A DNA stretch of 64,000 nucleotides, taken from positions 186,001-250,000 of the forward strand of contig NZ_CP125650.1 in the NCBI RefSeq assembly GCF_030053135.1, given 5' to 3'. The position numbers and the translations under genes are program-made. This stretch comes from Rhizobium sp. BT04. Lineage in GTDB: Bacteria > Pseudomonadota > Alphaproteobacteria > Rhizobiales > Rhizobiaceae. Shown here in pieces: positions 8,489-18,564 of this stretch. The notes under the pieces were generated by a model. That model was not told where the DNA came from. It saw only the letters and a list, made by a program, of their open reading frames with translations, and did not search any database. Every line of letters starts with the position of its first letter. Within the stretch, counting starts at the first letter, position 1.

Positions 8489-10059
8489 TTCACGTCTCCC
8501 GGCGCGTTGAACGCGGCGCGATAGCTCGCCCGGTCGGCTTGACCTGCGTCTTGACCTATATCTTCGATGACGAAGAGGAATTCGTTGATCTCTGCCCCGT
8601 CTGGGGCGCGCGTGACGAAGACCTTGAGCGTCGTGGCCGCGTCGGGTTCGACGTGAGCGGTGAAGCTGCGGGCATCCTGCCTGCCGAACTCGGGAATGCG
8701 CATTGTGCCCCCCTCCAGCCCGACGAGGGTGATGGTCACGTCCCGCGGCTTCGGCACCATGTTGAGGACATGCAGCGTGTAGCCGTTTCGGATGGAGCCG
8801 TCGCTTTCCAGAACATATTGAGGGTTCCGGTCGTGGATAACGTTGAGCCTGAGCCGATCGCGTAAGGCGAGATGGACGACCATGGCGACGCCGATCGATG
8901 CCCAGACGACACCGTAGAAGACAATTCTTCGGCGGAAGATGATGCGCCAGTCGAAATTCCGGACAGCTGGCATGAAGCTTCCGTCGTCGTTTCGGACATT
9001 GGAGGGCTGGATGGCTGTCCGTCCTCCGTCAGTAGCAAGCGACATGTTGCTCGAATATTCCTTGAGCGTCGCATAGGCGATCAGGCCGTGTGGCTTCCCG
9101 AGCTTGTCCATGACGCCGCCACAGGCGTCGATGCAGAGGGCGCATGTGATGCATTCCATCTGCTGGCCGTCGCGGATGTCGATCCCCATCGGGCAGACGG
9201 CGACGCAGGCATTGCAGTCCACGCAATCGCCCACCGGCAGACCCTGAGCCTTCTTGCCATGGCGCGACCGCTGCTCGCCCCGCCAGTCGTTGTAGGTGAC
9301 AACAAGCGAATTCTCATCCAGCATCGCGCCCTGAATGCGCGGCCACGGACACATATAGGTGCATGTCTGTTCGCGCATGAGGCCGCCAAGCACATAGGTC
9401 GTCGCGGTCAGGGTGGCGATCGTGGCATACGCAGCGGCAGGAGCGCTGCCGTCAAACAGTGAAGCCGCCAGGCTCGGCGCGTCGGCAAAATAGAAGATCC
9501 ATGCTCCGCCCGTGGCGACGGCGATCAGCAACCAGATCGCGTGCTTGATCACCCGCTTCCTGAGCTTGTCGAAAGTGAAGGGGTCGGCATCGAGCTTCAT
9601 CCGAGCGTTTCGGTCGCCTTCGACGGCGCGTTCGACGACGATAAAGAGATCGACCCAGACGGTCTGCGGACAGGCATAGCCACACCAGGCGCGGCCGACA
9701 GCGGCGGTGAGGAGAAAGAGGCCGAAGCCCGCCATGACGAGCAGGCCCGCCACATAGTAGAATTCCTGCGGCCAGATCTCGATGAAGAAAAAGAAGAAGC
9801 GCCGCGAGGCGAGGTCGACGAGGATTGCCTGATTGGGCGCATAGGGACCGCGGTCCCAGCGAATCCACGGCGCGAGGTAATATGTGCCAAGCGTGAGCAG
9901 CATCAAGACCCATTTGAACCGGCGAAAGGGCCCTTCGGCTCGTTTCGGAAAGATCTTCTTGCGCGGCGCATAGAGAGACTGGCGGTTGCGCCGGGCGTTG
10001 ACGGGTTCGACGCGAACGTGGTCAATGTCATTTAGATTAGGGCGGGTATAGAGATTCAT
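8485..10059 (-). CDS. fixG: FixG, polyferredoxin-type membrane protein of cbb3 assembly
   Basis: FixG (CcoG) is a membrane iron-sulphur protein thought to act in copper reduction for cbb3 oxidase assembly. The 524-residue product has several membrane spans and the cysteine motifs CGYACPQTVW and CTYMCPWPRIQGAM. It also has two [4Fe-4S] ferredoxin motifs, CVDCNACVAVCPMG and CITCALCIDAC. The C-terminal domain is the immunoglobulin-like FixG domain. The ATG at 10059 (MNLYTRPNLNDID) is chosen because it matches the family start; the frame stays open to 10446 but that part contains the fixNOQP terminator. An FNR/FixK-type box lies 53 bases upstream. Confidence 0.95.
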   Translation of the reverse strand: MNLYTRPNLNDIDHVRVEPVNARRNRQSLYAPRKKIFPKRAEGPFRRFKWVLMLLTLGTYYLAPWIRWDRGPYAPNQAILVDLASRRFFFFFIEIWPQEFYYVAGLLVMAGFGLFLLTAAVGRAWCGYACPQTVWVDLFIVVERAVEGDRNARMKLDADPFTFDKLRKRVIKHAIWLLIAVATGGAWIFYFADAPSLAASLFDGSAPAAAYATIATLTATTYVLGGLMREQTCTYMCPWPRIQGAMLDENSLVVTYNDWRGEQRSRHGKKAQGLPVGDCVDCNACVAVCPMGIDIRDGQQMECITCALCIDACGGVMDKLGKPHGLIAYATLKEYSSNMSLATDGGRTAIQPSNVRNDDGSFMPAVRNFDWRIIFRRRIVFYGVVWASIGVAMVVHLALRDRLRLNVIHDRNPQYVLESDGSIRNGYTLHVLNMVPKPRDVTITLVGLEGGTMRIPEFGRQDARSFTAHVEPDAATTLKVFVTRAPDGAEINEFLFVIEDIGQDAGQADRASYRAAFNAPGDVK

Positions 10060-10111
10060 AGGACCTGTCCGATTTTCACCACTCTTTTCCCAGCCGTGGC
10101 GGATCCGTTCC

Positions 10112-10125
10112 TTGATGCAGATCAA
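10112..10125. promoter_or_regulatory. Anaerobox (FNR/FixK site) upstream of fixG
   Basis: The perfect palindrome TTGATGCAGATCAA fits the TTGAT-N4-ATCAA consensus for FNR/FixK activators. It lies 53 bases upstream of the fixG start, so fixGHIS should be induced at low oxygen independently of fixNOQP. Confidence 0.88.
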
Positions 10126-10142
10126 GAACGACCGTGCAGAAG

Positions 10143-10176
10143 CGAAAAGGCCACGCCCCAGAGTAAGGGCGTGGCC
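10143..10176 (-). terminator. Rho-independent terminator after fixNOQP
   Basis: On the reverse strand GGCCACGCCC and GGGCGTGGCC form a perfect 10-bp stem with an 8-base loop, followed by TTTTCGCTTC. It ends transcripts coming from fixP and lies just before the fixG promoter box. Confidence 0.8.
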
Positions 10177-10226
10177 GGAGGACAGCGGCGGAGAAACCGC
10201 TGGGACGTCCTCCACAGGAGCTGAAA

Positions 10227-10412
10227 CTATCGGCTCGTCTGCTTGTGGTCTTTGAGGCAGATCAAACTCACCATCGAATTGCCGATTTTTGCCGGGTCGT
10301 CCTGCTCCGAAGACGCAGGCATCTGTTGGGCGCGGGCTGAGACACGCGATCGGATAACAGTACGCGGCGCGCCGTAGAGAGGGAGGATCGGATTGCGGTC
10401 GTGGGCTGTCAT
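10227..10412 (-). CDS. Small ORF between fixP and the terminator
   Basis: A 61-codon frame (MTAHDRNPILPLYGAPRTVI...) starts 12 bases after the fixP stop. A good ribosome site (AAGGAGAAAAGAC) sits directly before the ATG, and the frame ends before the fixNOQP terminator. I recognise no family and see no membrane segment. Position and ribosome site favour a real gene; the lack of a recognised relative argues for caution. Confidence 0.4.
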   Translation of the reverse strand: MTAHDRNPILPLYGAPRTVIRSRVSARAQQMPASSEQDDPAKIGNSMVSLICLKDHKQTSR

Positions 10413-10423
10413 GTCTTTTCTCC

Positions 10424-11287
10424 TTACGTGCCGCCGCCGAGCGCATGAACGAAAATAGTAAGCTCGTTTACCGTTGTGTCCCCCAGGCGCGCTGCCCAGG
10501 CAGGCATTACGCCATGTTTGGGAGAGGCAACCTGACGAAGGATGGCGTCTTCACCCCGCGACTTCAGCCAGATTGCGTCGGCGAGATCCGGCGCACCCAT
10601 TTCCACCTTTCCTTTGGCGTCCTCGCCGTGACATGGGGCGCAATTGTCGAAGAAAACCTGTTTTCCGGCCGCCGCCAGACCGACATCCGAGGGCGTATTG
10701 GTCAGCCCCCAGACAAAGGCGGCGACCTGCTTCATCTGGATGGGCTCCAGAACACCGGCAAAGGGCGGCATTTCGGAGGAATGGCTATCCGTATCGCCGT
10801 CGAAGCGGATGCCATGAGAGATCGTGGCCTGGATGGCATTCAGATCCCCGCCCCACAGCCAGTCGTCGTCGTTGAGATTCGGAAACCCCGGACCGCCGCT
10901 CGCTCCCGATCCATGGCAGGGCGCGCAGTTCACCTTGAAAGCGGATGCGCCGCCAGCGATCGCGAATTTACGAAGAGCAGGATCCGCGTCGATCTCCTCC
11001 ACTGTCTTGGCAGCGATCAGGTCATGGAACTCCGTCTGCGATGACTTAGCGAGATTGAGGTCCTGCTGCAGCTCGGCGCGCGTTGAATAACCGAGATAGC
11101 CGTTAGTGGCGGAAGTGATCATCGGGATGGCCGGGTAAGCGATGGCGTAGCCGATCGCCCAGAGGATCGTCACGTAGAAGGTCCAGATCCACCAGCGCGG
11201 CATGGGATTGTTGAGCTCTTGGATGCCGTCCCATTCATGACCCGTCGTTTCGACGCCGCTCAGTTCATCGATATGCTTTTGCGACAT
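10424..11287 (-). CDS. fixP: FixP, dihaem cytochrome c subunit of cbb3 oxidase
   Basis: FixP (CcoP) carries electrons into the cbb3 oxidase. The 287-residue product has an N-terminal membrane anchor (WWIWTFYVTILWAIGYAIAY) and two c-type haem sites, CAPCHGSGASGG and CAPCHGEDAKG. Length is typical. It begins directly after fixQ, whose stop lies 2 bases upstream, in the order N-O-Q-P. Confidence 0.96.
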   Translation of the reverse strand: MSQKHIDELSGVETTGHEWDGIQELNNPMPRWWIWTFYVTILWAIGYAIAYPAIPMITSATNGYLGYSTRAELQQDLNLAKSSQTEFHDLIAAKTVEEIDADPALRKFAIAGGASAFKVNCAPCHGSGASGGPGFPNLNDDDWLWGGDLNAIQATISHGIRFDGDTDSHSSEMPPFAGVLEPIQMKQVAAFVWGLTNTPSDVGLAAAGKQVFFDNCAPCHGEDAKGKVEMGAPDLADAIWLKSRGEDAILRQVASPKHGVMPAWAARLGDTTVNELTIFVHALGGGT

Positions 11288-11288
11288 C

Positions 11289-11441
11289 TCAATCGTCCTT
11301 CAAGGGAATATCGGCGGCATCTTTGGCCGTCTGCTTGCTACCTGGGCGAAGGGTGAGCATGACCGCGCCGACGAAGAATGCGGCCATTGCCAGGAGGCCC
11401 CAGCTGTCGGAGAAGTGTCTCATTGCAGTGTAAGTTTCCAT
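11289..11441 (-). CDS. fixQ: FixQ, small cbb3 oxidase subunit
   Basis: This 50-residue protein, METYTAMRHFSDSWGLLAMA and onward, has one membrane span (GLLAMAAFFVGAVMLTL) and a charged C-terminal tail. This is the FixQ/CcoQ pattern. CcoQ stabilises the oxidase complex. It lies 8 bases after fixO and just before fixP. Confidence 0.92.
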   Translation of the reverse strand: METYTAMRHFSDSWGLLAMAAFFVGAVMLTLRPGSKQTAKDAADIPLKDD

Positions 11442-11449
11442 GGATCACC

Positions 11450-12184
11450 TCACCGGTAGCCGGTCGCGTCGTCATAGGTCGAGAAATTAACCAGCGTTCC
11501 GAGCATCTGCAGGTAGGACACCAGCGCGTCCATCTCGGTCAGCCGGGTTGGATCGCCGTCGAGATCGCCGACATTCGCATTTGGGTAGCGCTTGAGTAGA
11601 GCCGCCGTGTCCGCGTTCGGATCGGCCTGGGCTCTCATGTCGGCCTCGGCATTCGCCAGCATGTCGTCGCTGTAAGGCACGCCCACGTCCTCATTGGCCT
11701 TGAGGTCCTCTCCGATACTCCTGACCGTCACCTCCTTCTCTTCGAGGAAGGCGTAGCTCGGCATGATTGATTCCGGCACCACGGCCCGCGGATTTGCGAG
11801 ATGCTGGACGTGCCATTCGTTCGAGTAACGCCCCCCGACGCGGGCCAGATCGGGCCCTGTCCGCTTGGATCCCCATTGGAACGGGTGGTCGTACATCGAT
11901 TCCGCGGCGAGCGAATAATGGCCGTAACGTTCGACCTCATCACGGAACGGCCGGATCATCTGGCTGTGGCAGAGATAGCAGCCTTCACGGATGTAGATGT
12001 TCCGTCCGGCGAGCTCTAGCGGCGTGTAGGGCCGCATGCCTTCCACTTTTTCGATCGTGTTCTGCAGGTAGAACAGCGGTGCGATTTCAACGATGCCGCC
12101 AATGCTGACGACCAGCAGCGAGCCGACCAGAAGAAGCGTCGCGTTCTTCTCGAGGGTCTTATGTTTATCAAGTAACGATGCCAT
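11450..12184 (-). CDS. fixO: FixO, monohaem cytochrome c subunit of cbb3 oxidase
   Basis: FixO (CcoO) is the membrane-anchored monohaem cytochrome c of the cbb3 oxidase. The 244-residue product has an N-terminal anchor ([19 protein letters not shown]), the haem-binding site [15 protein letters not shown] and a likely axial methionine farther on. It starts 8 bases after the fixN stop, within the fixNOQP operon. Confidence 0.96.
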   Translation of the reverse strand: MASLLDKHKTLEKNATLLLVGSLLVVSIGGIVEIAPLFYLQNTIEKVEGMRPYTPLELAGRNIYIREGCYLCHSQMIRPFRDEVERYGHYSLAAESMYDHPFQWGSKRTGPDLARVGGRYSNEWHVQHLANPRAVVPESIMPSYAFLEEKEVTVRSIGEDLKANEDVGVPYSDDMLANAEADMRAQADPNADTAALLKRYPNANVGDLDGDPTRLTEMDALVSYLQMLGTLVNFSTYDDATGYR

Positions 12185-12192
12185 GTCTCACC

Positions 12193-13815
12193 TCACTCGG
12201 CAGGCTGTGCCTGGGGCACCAAACTGGTCGGGATTGGCGCTTCGTCGCGCAGGTGGCCGCGGATCGTCATGAACACGTTCCAGGCCATGACGAGGCCACC
12301 CGCTAGGTAGAGTGCTCCGCCGACGGCACGCAGCACGTAATAGGGGATCATCGCCGCGACCGTTTCAGCGAAGGAATAGACGAGGAAGCCCTGGGAATTG
12401 TATTCTCGCCACATCAGCCCCTGCTGGATGCCCGCGACCCAGAGCACCGCGGCGTAGATCACGATCCCGAGCGTCGCGAGCCAGAAGTGCCAGTTGACCA
12501 TCCGCAGGCTGTAGAGGCGCTCGCGCCCCCACAGTTTCGGCGTCAGGTAGTATATCGCCCCGAAGGTGATCATACCCACCCAGCCAAGTGCTCCGGAATG
12601 CACGTGACCGATCGTCCATTCGGTATAGTGGCTGAGCGAATTGACAGCCTTTATCGACATCATCGGGCCTTCGAAGGTCGACATCCCATAAAATGCGATG
12701 GCGACGATCATCATCCGGATGATCGGGTCGGTGCGAATTTTGTCCCAGGCGCCCGAAAGGGTCATCAAACCGTTGATCATGCCGCCCCAGGAGGGCATCC
12801 AGAGCATGACGGAGAAGACCATTCCGAGCGTCTGCGCCCAGTCAGGCAGCGCCGTGTAATGCAGATGATGCGGGCCGGCCCAGATATACATGAAGATCAG
12901 GGCCCAGAAGTGGATGATCGACAGCCGGTAGGAATAAACCGGCCGGTTGGCCTGCTTCGGCACAAAATAGTACATCATCCCCAGGAAGCCGGCGGTGAGG
13001 AAGAAGCCGACGGCGTTGTGGCCGTACCACCATTGGGTGAGTGCATCCTGGACGCCGGAGAAGAGAGAATAGCTCTTGGAGCCGAGGAACGACGCCGGAA
13101 CAGCGAGGTTGTTGACCACATGCAGCATCGCAATGGTGACTATGAAGCTGAGATAGAACCAGTTTGCCACGTAGATATGCGGCTCTTTGCGCTTCAGGAT
13201 CGTTCCGAGATAGACGGCCAGATAGGCGACCCAGACGATGGTAAGCCACAGGTCGACGTACCATTCGGGCTCGGCATATTCGCGCGACTGATTGATGCCG
13301 ATCACGTAGCCGGTCGCAGCCATCACGATGAACAGCTGGTAGCCCCAGAAGACGAACCAGGCGAGTGTTCCTCCGAAGAGACGCGCGCGACAGGTGCGTT
13401 GCACCACATAGAAGGATGTCATGATCAGCGCGTTGCCGCCGAAGGCGAAGATCACCGCCGATGTGTGAACCGGCCGCAATCTTCCGAAATTCCAATAGGG
13501 CGCGATGTTGAGGTCGGGAAAGGCGAGCTGCAGCGCGATGATCACGCCGACGAGGAAGCCGACGACGCCCCAGAACACCGTAGCGATCAGGCCGTAGCGG
13601 ATTACCTCGTCGCAATAGCCCGTAAGCTCTGTTTTGCGCTGTTGGCCCGTCGGCGAAAACTCTGCGTTTCTGACAAGCAGCAGCGTTCCCGCAACCAGGC
13701 AGAGGCAAAGTATACCCATATGGACTGCAAACAGATGATCGTGCGCGAATGCGGCCGCGAGCAGCGCCAGAAACGCTGCGACCGCGATCACCATCGTTTC
13801 TGTCGTGTAATTCAT
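12193..13815 (-). CDS. fixN: FixN, catalytic subunit of cbb3 cytochrome oxidase
   Basis: FixN (CcoN) is the haem-copper oxygen-reducing subunit that lets bacteroids respire at nanomolar oxygen. The 540-residue product is very hydrophobic, with about a dozen membrane helices. Conserved histidines occur in [14 protein letters not shown] (copper-site pair) and in [15 protein letters not shown] (haem ligands). Length matches the family. It is the first gene of fixNOQP and has a perfect anaerobox 89 bases upstream. Long open frames on the opposite strand are shadows of this gene. Confidence 0.97.
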   Translation of the reverse strand: MNYTTETMVIAVAAFLALLAAAFAHDHLFAVHMGILCLCLVAGTLLLVRNAEFSPTGQQRKTELTGYCDEVIRYGLIATVFWGVVGFLVGVIIALQLAFPDLNIAPYWNFGRLRPVHTSAVIFAFGGNALIMTSFYVVQRTCRARLFGGTLAWFVFWGYQLFIVMAATGYVIGINQSREYAEPEWYVDLWLTIVWVAYLAVYLGTILKRKEPHIYVANWFYLSFIVTIAMLHVVNNLAVPASFLGSKSYSLFSGVQDALTQWWYGHNAVGFFLTAGFLGMMYYFVPKQANRPVYSYRLSIIHFWALIFMYIWAGPHHLHYTALPDWAQTLGMVFSVMLWMPSWGGMINGLMTLSGAWDKIRTDPIIRMMIVAIAFYGMSTFEGPMMSIKAVNSLSHYTEWTIGHVHSGALGWVGMITFGAIYYLTPKLWGRERLYSLRMVNWHFWLATLGIVIYAAVLWVAGIQQGLMWREYNSQGFLVYSFAETVAAMIPYYVLRAVGGALYLAGGLVMAWNVFMTIRGHLRDEAPIPTSLVPQAQPAE

Positions 13816-13903
13816 GATGTCGTCTCCAGTGCGCAGACGACCGCCTCGCGGCCGGCTTTCTCGGATTTCGAGGCAGGACTGTCACGAAGACGGGAACGGC
13901 TCC

Positions 13904-13917
13904 TTGATCTACATCAA
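13904..13917. promoter_or_regulatory. Anaerobox (FNR/FixK site) upstream of fixN
   Basis: TTGATCTACATCAA fits TTGAT-N4-ATCAA except for the first base of the second half site (position 10). It lies 89 bases before the fixN start. It also lies upstream of the decayed fixK-like gene on the other strand and may have served both. Confidence 0.85.
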
Positions 13918-14039
13918 CAAGCGGACTGGAAGCGGTGGACGAACCGACGTTGTTACACTCTGTTGCAAACTTCCCCCTTTGGCACCGCCCGCTTACTCCC
14001 GTGTGACGCAGCTGCTTTCTACCGCACCCACTGCCACAA

Positions 14040-14745
14040 GGGGCGATGAAGATGCTGTGCAGAACAACCACGCGTTCGACAATGGCGCGAAGGGGCGCGA
14101 AGCCATACATGCCGGCCAATCCCTCTCTTCGCTGTTCGTAGGCTCGGCGGCCGAGGCCGTCGCAGCCGGTAAGGCGATTTGGTGGGAGGGTGATAAGCAA
14201 CCATCTTGTCCAGGTGGAAGAAGGTGTCGTGCGCCTGCTTCGTATCATCGGCGAAAGATCGTCGGGTGATAATCGCTCTTCAATTCGCCGGCGATCTCAA
14301 CGGCGCGTCGCTGCAAAACGATTTCCTATTTACGGCTGAGGCCGTCACGAAATGCAAGATCCGCCGGATATCGCACATGAGTTTCCACGGGGAAGTCGCT
14401 CGGTCTAATGCGCTCGCTCGACCTAGCTCTCGTTGCTCTGGCAGGAGGCGGCCGCTTCGCATGAACAGATGGTGCTGTTGCCGAAGAAGAACGCCGAGGA
14501 GCGCCCCTGCAGCTTCATCGTGAAGCTTGCATTCCGGCGCAACCCGCGTCCGCCAAGGTCCGTTGCGCGTTTCCATGAATCGTCAAGACATTGCGGATCA
14601 TCTCGGCCTGACCATTGAGACCCTGGCCCACACCGTTACGAAACTTGCGTCGCGCAACATCGTTATTCCCGAGGGCAGGCACGACCTGCGGAACGTCAAT
14701 CTTGCCCGCTGGTACGGTTATCGGGCGACACTGATGATTTTTCCG
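14040..14745 (+). pseudogene. Decayed FixK/FnrN-type regulator
   Basis: Pieces of a Crp/Fnr regulator appear in order but in different frames. SLSSLFVGSAAEAVAAGKAI then WWEGD comes from the N-terminal barrel. DLNGASLQNDFLFTAEAV follows, then LLPKKNAEERPCSFIVKLA from the dimerisation helix. Last is [20 protein letters not shown] followed by IPEGRHDLR, from the helix-turn-helix. Frame changes between the pieces mean no full protein is made. The recognition helix has IETLAHTV where active FixK/FNR proteins have an ExxSR pattern. Confidence 0.75.
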
Positions 14746-14994
14746 AGGATTTCTGTCAGAGGGTAAACCTCAACACACGCGACAAGCCGCGGGATCGACA
14801 TTCATGCCCTCCGCGAACTTCTCGACGCGATATGAGCTCAGTCACGGCAATCCTAAGCTGTTCAGCAGCGCCGACGTTCGCCGAGCGTGCTTGTCCTTCG
14901 GTGATTCCTACATCGCTTGCAGGCTGCCATGTCCCTCGCAAGGGCGCTGGGCAAGCAGGCAAAAATTGGGACCTTCTGCCTTTTTTCCCCGAAT

Positions 14995-15008
14995 TTGACG
15001 GGCGTCAA
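14995..15008. promoter_or_regulatory. FNR/NnrR-type palindrome upstream of the pseudoazurin gene
   Basis: TTGACGGGCGTCAA is a TTGAC-N4-GTCAA palindrome 72 bases upstream of the pseudoazurin start. TTG-N8-CAA sites of this kind bind FNR-superfamily regulators, including nitric-oxide-responsive NnrR types. Low-oxygen or nitrogen-oxide control is therefore likely. Confidence 0.7.
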
Positions 15009-15080
15009 AGAGCCCAATTCCGGCATCTGCTAAGACACATTCATGAGGCTGATTGGGTCTCGCAGAAAAGGAGCTTGCAA

Positions 15081-15524
15081 ATGCGGTTAAAATTCGGTCT
15101 GATCGCTGCAGCGGCAGCCTTGATTGTTTCGGCAGCGCCGTTGATGGCGGCCGACCACCAGGTTCGGATGCTCAACAAAGGCACGGAAGGCGCGATGGTG
15201 TTCGAGCCTGGCTTCCTGAAGATCGCCCCCGGCGACACCGTCACCTTCATCCCCACCGACAAGGGCCACAACGTCGAAACCTTCAAAGGCCTCATTCCGG
15301 ATGGCGTTGCCGACTTCAAGTCAAAGCCGAATGAGCTATATCGCGCGAAATTCGATGTTCCAGGCGTCTATGTCCTGAAATGCACCCCACATTCCGGCAT
15401 GGGCATGGTTGCCCTGATCCAGGTGGGTGACAGTCCGCCCAATCTCGAAGCGATCAAGACTGCAAAGGTGCCGAACATGGTGCGCAAGCGGCTCGATGCC
15501 GACCTCACAAACATCACCCAGTGA
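15081..15524 (+). CDS. Pseudoazurin, periplasmic blue copper electron carrier
   Basis: The 147-residue product has a signal peptide ([20 protein letters not shown], cleavage near LMAADH) and a cupredoxin domain. The type 1 copper ligands are visible: His in DKGHNVET, and Cys, His and Met in [15 protein letters not shown]. Pseudoazurins donate electrons to copper nitrite reductase and sometimes to terminal oxidases. AAAAGGAG lies before the ATG at 15081; a longer frame upstream lacks a signal peptide. No nitrite reductase gene is visible here, so its partner must lie elsewhere. Confidence 0.9.
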   Translation: MRLKFGLIAAAAALIVSAAPLMAADHQVRMLNKGTEGAMVFEPGFLKIAPGDTVTFIPTDKGHNVETFKGLIPDGVADFKSKPNELYRAKFDVPGVYVLKCTPHSGMGMVALIQVGDSPPNLEAIKTAKVPNMVRKRLDADLTNITQ

Positions 15525-16489
15525 GACACAGCAGGTGCGGATGACCGCGCAGCCCATGACGATGGCTTTCGTGGCAGCTGTTTGCCTCGCCAGGAGCAGC
15601 TGATGCTCAGTGAGCATCGAGCAGAGCCAGGCGCTGTCAGGCAAGACGTCCAAGGCAGTGGTCGGACACGGTTGTCGGCAAAGCCGATGCCGAAACCTGG
15701 TGGGACCGTCGAGAAAGTGAATGTGGCCTGTGAAAAGAGCTATGATCTGCACGGCAGACCTGTGAAGGAACGCGTGGGCAAGATCACTAGCCCGGCGGCA
15801 ATCTCGCTGACGACGAATATAACGAGGTCGTTTTTTTGCGCGGCAGTCGCGAAGGAGATGCCAGCCAAAACCCGGGGTCTCGTTCTGGTTACCCAAGAAT
15901 TGCACGGAAGGCGCCGTCGAACGTTTGATCGAAATCCCCGCGGCAGGCAAGTCCTACAACTAGGAGACCCCTGCCTCGTCCTTCGACGTGCTCGAACAAC
16001 CGCGTTCGTGAGAGGGCGAGAGCCGTCGATCATGTGGCGCTCGGTAGCTCACCTCGCGAAAAGGCTCCTTCAGGCGCCTGCGCGGCCGCCATAATCGCGA
16101 TGGGCACAACTCTGCGGACCGGCGCTTGCCCACGCCACCTTAAAGGTTCGACGTCAGTCGCCAACGATACCCTGGGCCGGGGCCTGCCGAGATCGAGCTG
16201 TATTTGAATGAGCCGAAAAGCTCGACGATAACGACCTCGACGTCCAGGCGGTGATACGGGCGCCCATCTACTTGTGACAGGGCGGCCCGATGACCGTATT
16301 TGTGAGTGCGCCCGCCCTGCTTCACACGAACTTGCGACGTCGATCCTCCTCGACGTGCCGTTGTCGACGGGACTCCTGGGAAGATAACTGCAGGGTCCTC
16401 GATCGAGAAACGGGAACTCGATGTCTTCTCGCGCGGCCTTTGATGCGTTTCGTGTCGCCGGAACCGATGCACACTTCCGGCGACAAGTA
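15525..16489. other. No recognisable gene between pseudoazurin and hemN
   Basis: Nearly 1 kb holds only short overlapping frames on both strands. The sequence is GC-rich and looks like eroded coding sequence, but no product can be named. Confidence 0.5.
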
Positions 16490-17842
16490 CTAGGCTGCCT
16501 TGCTGTGCGTGTGCCCGTGCGAGCTAAAATAGGCGTCGAATGCCGCCGCGACTGCACGGACCATGAAGCGCGCCTCCTCGCATACGACAATCCGCTCACC
16601 GCTGATCGTCACGACGCCGTCGGCCATGAGCTCGCCGAGACGGTCGTTGCGCTCGACAAGGAAGCCGGTGTCGAAACCCGATCCGCTGCTCAACTGGCCG
16701 AGATCGGCTTCGAAATCGCACATCAGCCTCTCGATGACCCTCGCCCGAAGCTTGTCCTCCTCGCTGAGAAGATATCCCTTGGCGGTCGGCAGCACCCCGA
16801 AGGCAATTCGCTCGGCATAGAGGCCGAGAGGCACGTGGTTCTGCATATAGCCGGCCGGCAGCCGCCCGATCGCAGATGCGCCGAGGCCGATCAGGCTATC
16901 GCAATCATCCGTGGTATAGCCCTGGAAGTTTCTCCTCAGCGTTCTGTTGCGCGCGGCGAGCGCCAACTGATCGTTCGGCAGTGCAAAATGATCGAGCCCA
17001 ATGCGCAGATATCCGGCCTTCTGGAGCTCCTCGGCGATCACTTCCGCCTGCTCGTTCCGCTGTTTTGCGTCCGGCAGCGATGCTTCGTCGATCAGGCGCT
17101 GATGTTTCTTAAAAGCGGGTATGTGAGCGTAACCGAAAACGGCGAAACGTTCGGGACGCAGTTCTGCAGCCAGCCGGACCGTCTCGATGCAAGATTGGAC
17201 AGTCTGTTTCGGAAGGCCATAAATTAGGTCGAAGTTGATGCTGCTGACGCCTGCTGAGCGCAACCCGGCGACCGCCCTTTCCGTCTGCTCAAAGGATTGC
17301 AGCCGCTTGATACCGGCCTGCACGATCGGATCGTAGCTCTGGACGCCGAGGCTTGCGCGGTCGACGCCGTTTTCGGCGAGCGCATCGATCATGGGGGCGA
17401 CCAATGTGCGAGGGTCGATCTCGACTGCGACGCCGGCTTTCGCTTCAAACGTGAAGGCACTCCTGAGCTTTGCCATTAGAGCCGAAAATTCCTGCGGCTT
17501 CATGACCGACGGCGTGCCGCCGCCGAAATGCACGTACTTGACGGGCACGTCGTTTCCGGCCGCAAAAGAGACGAGCTCGATCTCTTCCTTCATCACGTCG
17601 AGATAGTCGGCGACCGGAGCGTCTTGCCGGGTGATGGTCGTGTGGCAGCCGCAGTACCAGCATATCGAACGGCAGAACGGGACGTGGAGATAAACCGAAA
17701 CCGGGCCAGCCGCGGCGATATGGGCGAGATTGCCGGCATATTCATCCGGCCCCACGGCTGCAGAAAAAGCCGCCGCCGTCGGGTAACTCGTATAACGCGG
17801 AACCCGCGCATCGCCGTATTTGGCGATCAGATCATCAGACAT
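16490..17842 (-). CDS. hemN: HemN, oxygen-independent coproporphyrinogen III oxidase
   Basis: HemN is a radical-SAM enzyme that decarboxylates coproporphyrinogen III to protoporphyrinogen IX without oxygen, supplying haem for the cbb3 oxidase at low oxygen. The 450-residue product has the iron-sulphur motif CRSICWYCGC (CxxxCxxC), then YVHFGGGTPSVM, SLGVQSYDPIVQ and FDLIYGLPKQT. RRNFQGYTTD is typical of true HemN. The ATG at 17842 (MSDDLIAKYG) has AAAGGGA just upstream. An FNR-like box lies 57 bases upstream. Confidence 0.95.
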   Translation of the reverse strand: MSDDLIAKYGDARVPRYTSYPTAAAFSAAVGPDEYAGNLAHIAAAGPVSVYLHVPFCRSICWYCGCHTTITRQDAPVADYLDVMKEEIELVSFAAGNDVPVKYVHFGGGTPSVMKPQEFSALMAKLRSAFTFEAKAGVAVEIDPRTLVAPMIDALAENGVDRASLGVQSYDPIVQAGIKRLQSFEQTERAVAGLRSAGVSSINFDLIYGLPKQTVQSCIETVRLAAELRPERFAVFGYAHIPAFKKHQRLIDEASLPDAKQRNEQAEVIAEELQKAGYLRIGLDHFALPNDQLALAARNRTLRRNFQGYTTDDCDSLIGLGASAIGRLPAGYMQNHVPLGLYAERIAFGVLPTAKGYLLSEEDKLRARVIERLMCDFEADLGQLSSGSGFDTGFLVERNDRLGELMADGVVTISGERIVVCEEARFMVRAVAAAFDAYFSSHGHTHSKAA

Positions 17843-17898
17843 TTTCGCATCCCTTTTCAAAACAGGATGCTTTATGACCTCCGGCCGCGCCGGCTTCC

Positions 17899-17912
17899 TT
17901 GTCCCAAATCAA
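17899..17912. promoter_or_regulatory. FNR/FixK-like site upstream of hemN
   Basis: TTGTCCCAAATCAA matches TTGAT-N4-ATCAA except in the first half site. It lies 57 bases before the hemN start, the same kind of position as the fixG box. Confidence 0.65.
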
Positions 17913-18084
17913 TGATGACGTCTCAGGCCAGAATCAGCCGGATCTTTGTCCGCTGTGAAAGTCAGCACTTTCGAACCCGCCTAACATCTCGTTCTGACAT
18001 GGGTCGAGCCGCGGTCCCGGCTGTTCGAAGAGACGTGCCACAAGGAAATGAGCAAGAATGACTGATACGCAAAACGGGTGAAAC

Positions 18085-18560
18085 AAATTGGTGTCCGCGT
18101 GCTGTCGCCGGTCGAGCCATCCCACGGTTTCGGCTCGCTCCATGCGCTGGCCCCCGGCGATAGTTTGTTGATCGCCAGTGGAACTGGTGCCGGCCTAACG
18201 GCGGGAATCTCGAGCGAAGCCTACCGAAACGCGGAAGTCGTGGTCGTTTTCCAATTCCACAGGCCCTCGCCGCGGCCGCCGACGTGATCGTCAAGGTGCG
18301 CCTCGATCAATGAGGTCGCCCTGCTGTCGCCTGAAAAGACGCTGATCGCTTTCTTCTATCCCGCAGCCAACAATGAGTTGCTCAAGCGGGCTCTGCATTC
18401 GGGCGCGAATATAAGCGCCATAGACATGGTCCCGCGCATCAGCCGTGCACAGAAGATGAATGGGAAAGATCGGGGTTACCGGGCGGTCATCGAAGCGAGT
18501 GCGAACTTCAGGTGTTTCTTCACCGGGCAGATCACCGCGCGGTATTTCTAGGGTCTCCTC
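18085..18560 (+). pseudogene. Decayed NAD(P) transhydrogenase alpha subunit (pntA) fragment
   Basis: Forward-strand pieces in changing frames resemble PntA: KQIGVRVLSPVEPSHG, then AADVIVKVR, NEVALLSPEKTLIAFFYPAA, GANISAIDMVPRISRAQKMN and YRAVIEAS. They are in the correct order for the N-terminal domain. Frame breaks occur and the NAD-binding remainder is missing. It ends next to the phasin repeat boundary at about 18562. Confidence 0.65.
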
Positions 18561-18564
18561 AGTT

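Noticed and set aside
12487..14049. 520-codon forward frame opposite fixN
   Set aside because: It is the antisense shadow of a GC-rich gene; its translation is rich in His, Asp and Arg with no domain, while the reverse strand is clearly fixN.
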